NCBI GenBank assembly: GCA_945901085.1
Contig: CAMDJV010000027.1
Span: 1-45,763, forward strand
Origin: Rhodovarius crocodyli
GTDB lineage: Bacteria > Pseudomonadota > Alphaproteobacteria > Acetobacterales > Acetobacteraceae
Direction: 5' to 3'
Length of the DNA: 45,763 bases
This document shows positions 41,708-45,763 of the stretch, piece by piece (position 1 is the stretch's first letter; every line of letters starts with the position of its first letter). The notes beneath the pieces are model-generated. The model was not told the DNA's origin and made no database searches. It worked only from the letters and a program-made list of their open reading frames with translations. Both the position numbers and the translations under genes were made by a program.

Positions 41708-44185
41708 ATGAGCGCGCCTATGGATGAGATGGTGGATGGCGCAGGGCGGATCAGGCCGCATTGGCGCAATCTGCTCGGTGCCGTCGGTGGCCTCGGCAAG
41801 CCGCAATTGGAGGAGCGCGCCCGACGTTTGCAGCGCGCCGCCGAGGAGGAGGGCATCGCCTCCATCCTGCCCGGCACCAAAGCGGCGGGCATGGGCTGGC
41901 GCTGTGACCCCGTGCCCCTGCCTATGCCGGCAGCCGAATTTGCCACCCTCGAGGCCGGGCTGGCCCAGCGGGCGCGGCTGCTGGAGGCCGTCCTGGCCGA
42001 TCTCTATGGCCCGCAAACTCTCCTGCGCCTGGGTTTGCTGCCGCCGATGCTGGTCTATGGCAATCCGCAATTCCTGCGCGCCTCGCGCCGCGCCAATGCC
42101 CCCGCACCAAACCCCCTGCTTCAACTCTATGCAGCCGAAATGCTGCGCGGCCCGGATGGGCAATGGCGGGTGATGAGTGACCGTGCCGGCCTGGTCTCCG
42201 GCATGGGACACGCGATGGAAAATCGCCGCCTGATGGGCCAGGCGATGCCCGAGGCATTTCGCGCCGCCAAGCCGCGCGGCCTGTCGATTTTTTTCGAGCT
42301 TTGGCAGGACAGCCTGCAACGCCTGGGCCCGCAGCGCGCCGGCGCACCGGCCGTGGCCCTGCTCAGCCCGGGCACCGCTGATCCGCATTGGTTCGAGCAT
42401 GTCGTGCTCAGCCGCGAAATCTCGGCTGCGCTCGTCGAGCCGGGCGACCTCACGGTGCGCGGCGGCGCACTCTTCCTCAAGACCCTACAGGGCCTGCAGC
42501 CCATCGATGTGCTGCTCTCCCGGGTCGAGGCCAATACGCTCGACCCGCTGGAATTCCCCGAAGCCGATGCCGCAGGCGGCGTGCCCGGCGTGCTGGATGC
42601 GGCGCGGCATGGCGCCCTGGCGCTGGTCAATGCCCCGGGTGCCGACCTGGCCGAATCCCCAGCCCTCGCAGCCTTCCTGCCGGCCTTGTGCGAGCATCTT
42701 CTGGGCGAGAGCCTCTTGCTGGAAAGCCTGCCCACGCTCTGGCTCGGCAGCCCAGGCGCCATGGCGCAAGTGCTGGCGGCAGGCGAGCCCATCCTCATCC
42801 GCCCCGCCATGGATGGTGCCGCCCCGGGCGAGGTCTATACCCCCGCCATGGCCCCCCGCCTGGAGGCCGCGCCGGGCGCCTGGTGCGCCACCTGGCTGCC
42901 CACCGCCTCGGTCGCGCCGTGTTTTTCCGGCACCGCCCTGGCCCCCCTGCCGCTGGCGCTGCGGCTTTTTGCGGTCAGCGATGATACCGGCTGGCATGCC
43001 ATGCCCGGTGGCCTCGCGCGCGTGCTCGATGGCACCGCACCCATGGCCGGGCGGCTGCCGCGTTCGGGCTGGTGCAAGGATGTCTGGGTGCTGGCCGAAG
43101 AAGAAGCACTGCCGATCATCGGCCCCGCCGCGCAGCAATTGCCCCCCATCGCCATACGCCGCAATTCCGGCGCCATCCCCTCCCGCGTGGCCGACAACCT
43201 CTATTGGCTGGGCCGTTATGTGGAGCGGCTGGACCGCGCGGCGCGGCTGATCCGCGCCACCCTCACCCGCCTGCGCCGCGGCGCGCCGCTGCCGCGCGAG
43301 ATCGCCGAGGTCGCCGCCCTGGCGCGTTGCCTGCGCGAGGCCGGGCTGATCGATGCCGAGGCGCTGCCCGGTGGTGGCTCCACCACGGCGCTCGCCGCCG
43401 CCCTGGCCCATGCCGCGCGGCCCGAGGGTGCTGTCGGGCAATTGCAGGCCCGCATCGCCAATCTGACCGAGACGGTGCGCGACCGGCTGACCGATGACAT
43501 GCACGCCACCTTCAATCTCAGCCTGCGCGCCGCCCGCGCGGCCGGCGAGACGGCGGGCACCGGCCTCGAATCCCTCTCCCGCGCCATGGTGGCCAATCTG
43601 CGCTTCGCCACCGCCGTGGCCGGCGTGGCCAGCGAGAATATGGTGCGCGGCGGTGGACGGCTGTTCCTGGAACTCGGCCGCCGGCTGGAGCGCTCGCAGG
43701 CGGTGCTGGCCGAGATCGGCCTGGTGCTGGACCAGCCGCCCGCGCGCATCGAGGCCGGCTTGCGCCTCGTGCTGGAACTCTGCGACAGCGTGATCACCTA
43801 TCGCAGCCGCTACCTCGCCGTGCTGCAGCCCACCCCGGTGCTCGACCTTGTGCTGGCCGACCCATCGAACCCGCGCGGCCTTGCCTTTCAGATCAGCGCC
43901 ATCCAGGCCGCGCTGGCCGAGGTATCCGGCCTCACAGAGGACCCCCTGGTGGATGAGGCCGGCGCCCTGTCGCGCGATGCCGAGGCGTTGGTGCAATCCA
44001 TCCTGGCCTCGCCCGAGCAGGCGGTGGCCGCCGCCATGCTGCCGCCGCAACTGTCCGAGATGGCCGACCGCCTGGGCGGGCTCAGTGACGGCGTCACCAG
44101 GCGCTATTTCGCCATGCTGCCGGTCGCGCGCTCGCTGGGCCTCGATGGCCCGGTGGCAGTACCGGCCGAGGTGCTCCCCACATGA
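41708..44185 (+). CDS. Circularly permuted ATP-grasp / alpha-E fusion protein
   Basis: An 825-residue fusion. Residues 1 to about 480 are a circularly permuted ATP-grasp protein (DUF404/DUF407). It is shown by VLADLYGPQ, VYGNPQFLRA, SDRAGLVSGMGHAMENR, HWFEHVVLSREI and AFLPALCEHLLGESLLLESL. Residues about 485-815 are an alpha-E domain (DUF403), beginning SGAIPSRVADNLYWLGRYVERL and almost entirely helical. The two parts are commonly separate neighbouring genes (COG2308 and COG2307). ATP-grasp enzymes form amide bonds through acyl phosphates; the alpha-E role is unknown. Its stop overlaps the next transglutaminase start (ATGA). The operon pairs a ligase with two transglutaminase-fold proteins. 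Confidence 0.92.
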   Translation: MSAPMDEMVDGAGRIRPHWRNLLGAVGGLGKPQLEERARRLQRAAEEEGIASILPGTKAAGMGWRCDPVPLPMPAAEFATLEAGLAQRARLLEAVLADLYGPQTLLRLGLLPPMLVYGNPQFLRASRRANAPAPNPLLQLYAAEMLRGPDGQWRVMSDRAGLVSGMGHAMENRRLMGQAMPEAFRAAKPRGLSIFFELWQDSLQRLGPQRAGAPAVALLSPGTADPHWFEHVVLSREISAALVEPGDLTVRGGALFLKTLQGLQPIDVLLSRVEANTLDPLEFPEADAAGGVPGVLDAARHGALALVNAPGADLAESPALAAFLPALCEHLLGESLLLESLPTLWLGSPGAMAQVLAAGEPILIRPAMDGAAPGEVYTPAMAPRLEAAPGAWCATWLPTASVAPCFSGTALAPLPLALRLFAVSDDTGWHAMPGGLARVLDGTAPMAGRLPRSGWCKDVWVLAEEEALPIIGPAAQQLPPIAIRRNSGAIPSRVADNLYWLGRYVERLDRAARLIRATLTRLRRGAPLPREIAEVAALARCLREAGLIDAEALPGGGSTTALAAALAHAARPEGAVGQLQARIANLTETVRDRLTDDMHATFNLSLRAARAAGETAGTGLESLSRAMVANLRFATAVAGVASENMVRGGGRLFLELGRRLERSQAVLAEIGLVLDQPPARIEAGLRLVLELCDSVITYRSRYLAVLQPTPVLDLVLADPSNPRGLAFQISAIQAALAEVSGLTEDPLVDEAGALSRDAEALVQSILASPEQAVAAAMLPPQLSEMADRLGGLSDGVTRRYFAMLPVARSLGLDGPVAVPAEVLPT

Positions 44186-45054
44186 TGTATTGGGTGCGCC
44201 ACATCACCGCCTATGCCTATGACCAGCCGGTCGATCTGGCTGCCCATCTGCTGCACCTCAAGCCGCGCGCCCTGCCGGGCCAGCGGGTGATTCATGCCCG
44301 CATCCGCTGCCAGCCCGCCCCCGACCACGCGACCGAGACGCATGACCATTTTGGCAATGCCGCCACCCGCATCTTCATCGCCGCCCCGCATCAGCATTTC
44401 GAGGTAACGGCCGAGGCGTTGGTCGAGGTTAACTTCGCCCCGCCGCCCCAACCCGAGGCGACGCTGCCCTGGGATGTGGTGGCTGACCAGGCCCAGCGCG
44501 GCTGCGACGAGGCCACGGAATACCTCCATGCCTCAGCCCATGCCCCCGCCCTGGCCGAGGCGGCAGAATTCGCCCGCCCCTGCTTCCCCCCCGGCCGGCC
44601 GGTGCTGGCGGCCCTGCTGCATCTCAATGAGCGCATCGCCACCGAATTCCGCTTCCAGGCCGGCGTGACCTCCATCTCCACCCCGGTGGAGGAGGTGCTG
44701 CGGCTGCGCCGCGGCGTCTGCCAGGATTTCACCCATCTGATGATCGCAGCCCTGCGCGGCCTCGGCCTGCCGGCCCGATATATGTCTGGCTATATCCGCA
44801 CCCGCCCGCTGCCCGGCCAGGAGCGCCGCCGCGGCGCCGACCAAAGCCATGCCTGGGTCGGCGCCTGGCTGGGCGAGCGCGATGGCTGGGTGGGGCTGGA
44901 CCCCACCAATGGCATCGTGGTGCGCGATGAGCATGTGGTGATCGCCTGGGGGCGCGATTTCGCCGATATCTCGCCGCTGCGCGGGGTGATTTTGGGCGGC
45001 GGCGCGCATCACCTGAGCGTCAGCGTTGATCTGGAACCCGCAGAGGGCGGCTGA
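44182..45054 (+). CDS. Transglutaminase-like cysteine peptidase family protein
   Basis: A 290-residue protein with an N-terminal transglutaminase-associated beta domain (YWVRHITAYAYDQPV) and a catalytic core. The core has Cys180 (RRGVCQDF), His223 (DQSHAWVGAW) and Asp240 (VGLDPTNG), a complete triad. It is cytoplasmic, with no signal peptide. ATG 44182 overlaps the upstream fusion gene by four bases (the next codon is also ATG), so it is translated as part of that operon. It may trim, transfer or hydrolyse the amide product made by the ligase partners. Confidence 0.93.
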   Translation: MMYWVRHITAYAYDQPVDLAAHLLHLKPRALPGQRVIHARIRCQPAPDHATETHDHFGNAATRIFIAAPHQHFEVTAEALVEVNFAPPPQPEATLPWDVVADQAQRGCDEATEYLHASAHAPALAEAAEFARPCFPPGRPVLAALLHLNERIATEFRFQAGVTSISTPVEEVLRLRRGVCQDFTHLMIAALRGLGLPARYMSGYIRTRPLPGQERRRGADQSHAWVGAWLGERDGWVGLDPTNGIVVRDEHVVIAWGRDFADISPLRGVILGGGAHHLSVSVDLEPAEGG

Positions 45055-45055
45055 A

Positions 45056-45763
45056 CTACAGCAACCCCTGCCGCCGAAAGGAGAGGTGCTGCCCGCGCCC
45101 GACCACCACATGATCATGCAGCACAATCCCCAGCGCCTCGGCGGCGCGGCGGGTTTCGGCCGTCATCTCAATATCAGCGCGTGAGGGTGTTGGGTCACCA
45201 CTCGGGTGATTATGCACCAAAATCAAGGCGGTTGCGTGCAATTCCAGCGCCCGCTTCACCACCTCCCGCGGATAGACCGGCGTGTGGTTCACCGTGCCCC
45301 GCGCCTGCGCCTCATCGGCGATCAGCCTGTTCTTGCTGTCGAGAAACAGCACGCGAAACTGCTCAATCGGCTCGCGCGCCATCACCGCCGTCAGGTGCTC
45401 GAGCAGCCGCTCCCAATTGTTCAGCAGGTTCTGCGATTTGATTGAGGCGGCAGAGAGCCTGAGTGCCGCGCCCTGCACCAGTTTCAGCGCTGCCGCACCG
45501 GCCTCGCCCATGCCCTCCACCGCCTGCAAGGCGGCTATGGGTGCGGCGATGGTATCGGCAAAACTGCCAAAACGGTCGAGCAGCGCGCGGGCAATGGGTT
45601 TGGTGTCGCGCCGCGGCATGGCGGTGAAGAGCAGCATCTCCAGCATTTCATGGTCGAGCAGCGCATCCGGCCCCGCCCGCAGCAGCCGCTCCCGCATGCG
45701 GGCGCGATGGCCGAGATGCCCCGGCGGCGGCGGCACTTCGCCGGCAAAAAGGTCACCAGCCTC
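45056..45763 (-). CDS. radC: RadC/JAB-domain protein (5' end may lie outside window)
   Basis: The frame stays open to the right edge, so the start may be beyond the window; a GTG at 45736 gives 226 residues. The N-terminal UPF0758 helical region (ARMRERLLRAGPDALLDHE) carries a helix-hairpin-helix (VEGMGEAGAAAL). The JAB/MPN metalloprotease-like domain follows, with HNHPSGDPTPSRAD (His175, His177 and Asp188 counted from the GTG). RadC was once linked to DNA repair, but that role is disputed and its function is not settled. The gene converges on the transglutaminase gene with only one base between their stops. Confidence 0.93.
   Translation of the reverse strand, partial: EAGDLFAGEVPPPPGHLGHRARMRERLLRAGPDALLDHEMLEMLLFTAMPRRDTKPIARALLDRFGSFADTIAAPIAALQAVEGMGEAGAAALKLVQGAALRLSAASIKSQNLLNNWERLLEHLTAVMAREPIEQFRVLFLDSKNRLIADEAQARGTVNHTPVYPREVVKRALELHATALILVHNHPSGDPTPSRADIEMTAETRRAAEALGIVLHDHVVVGRGQHLSFRRQGLL

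Noticed and set aside
42485-44050. A 521-codon antisense frame opposite the ATP-grasp/alpha-E gene
   Set aside because: Its composition is biased and the sense frame is continuous and conserved from end to end.

Overview
The window reads as GC-rich alphaproteobacterial chromosome, most likely Acetobacteraceae (Roseomonas-like). This is inferred from the strong GC bias, the GroEL/GroES sequences, the density of Liv-type ABC transporters and orphan Bug (TctC) binding proteins, and a CIRCE-controlled groESL operon. No rRNA, tRNA or CRISPR array was seen. Taxonomy was not tested by any search.

Layout. (1) 1-2013: the right end of a probable integrative element. The 3' end of a tyrosine recombinase gene overlaps, by ATGA, a complete large serine recombinase gene. 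(2) 2003-5473: a convergent D-2-hydroxyacid dehydrogenase gene, then groES-groEL with two CIRCE-like operators around a sigma-32-like promoter, an intercistronic hairpin and a clear intrinsic terminator. (3) 5472-18588: an alpha/beta hydrolase, then two complete branched-chain-amino-acid-type ABC importers. Between them sit a MetE-core methyltransferase-like enzyme and an internally duplicated carboxymuconolactone-decarboxylase-fold protein; a Bug protein follows. The second importer has its LivM and LivG parts fused. (4) 18635-21469: a 944-residue RTX protein with a 5'-nucleotidase-like body that lacks one expected metal ligand. (5) 21838-30420: two divergent catabolic arms around an IclR regulator. 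One arm encodes a flavin monooxygenase, an iron-ADH/maleylacetate-reductase-like enzyme and a crotonase carrying the catalytic residues of 6-oxocamphor hydrolase. The other encodes a Bug protein, an aldo/keto reductase, a luciferase-like monooxygenase and an alpha/beta hydrolase, followed by another Bug protein (30446-31420). (6) 31445-38148: an NCS2 purine/pyrimidine permease with an extra C-terminal domain, an MlrC-family metallopeptidase, a TAXI-type TRAP binding protein, and a coupled Ldh2 dehydrogenase plus class V aminotransferase pair. (7) 38285-45054: a transglutaminase-DUF2126 amidoligase protein, a CP-ATP-grasp/alpha-E fusion and a second transglutaminase. This is a peptide-ligase/peptidase cluster whose product remains unknown. 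A RadC gene runs off the right edge.

How the genes work together. Regions 3, 5 and 6 look like uptake-plus-catabolism units for organic acids or cyclic ketones, each with its own binding protein. The two strongest candidates for undescribed biology are the IclR-centred cluster with the retro-Claisen-type crotonase and the transglutaminase/amidoligase/ATP-grasp cluster. The clearest regulatory observation is the double CIRCE arrangement at groESL.
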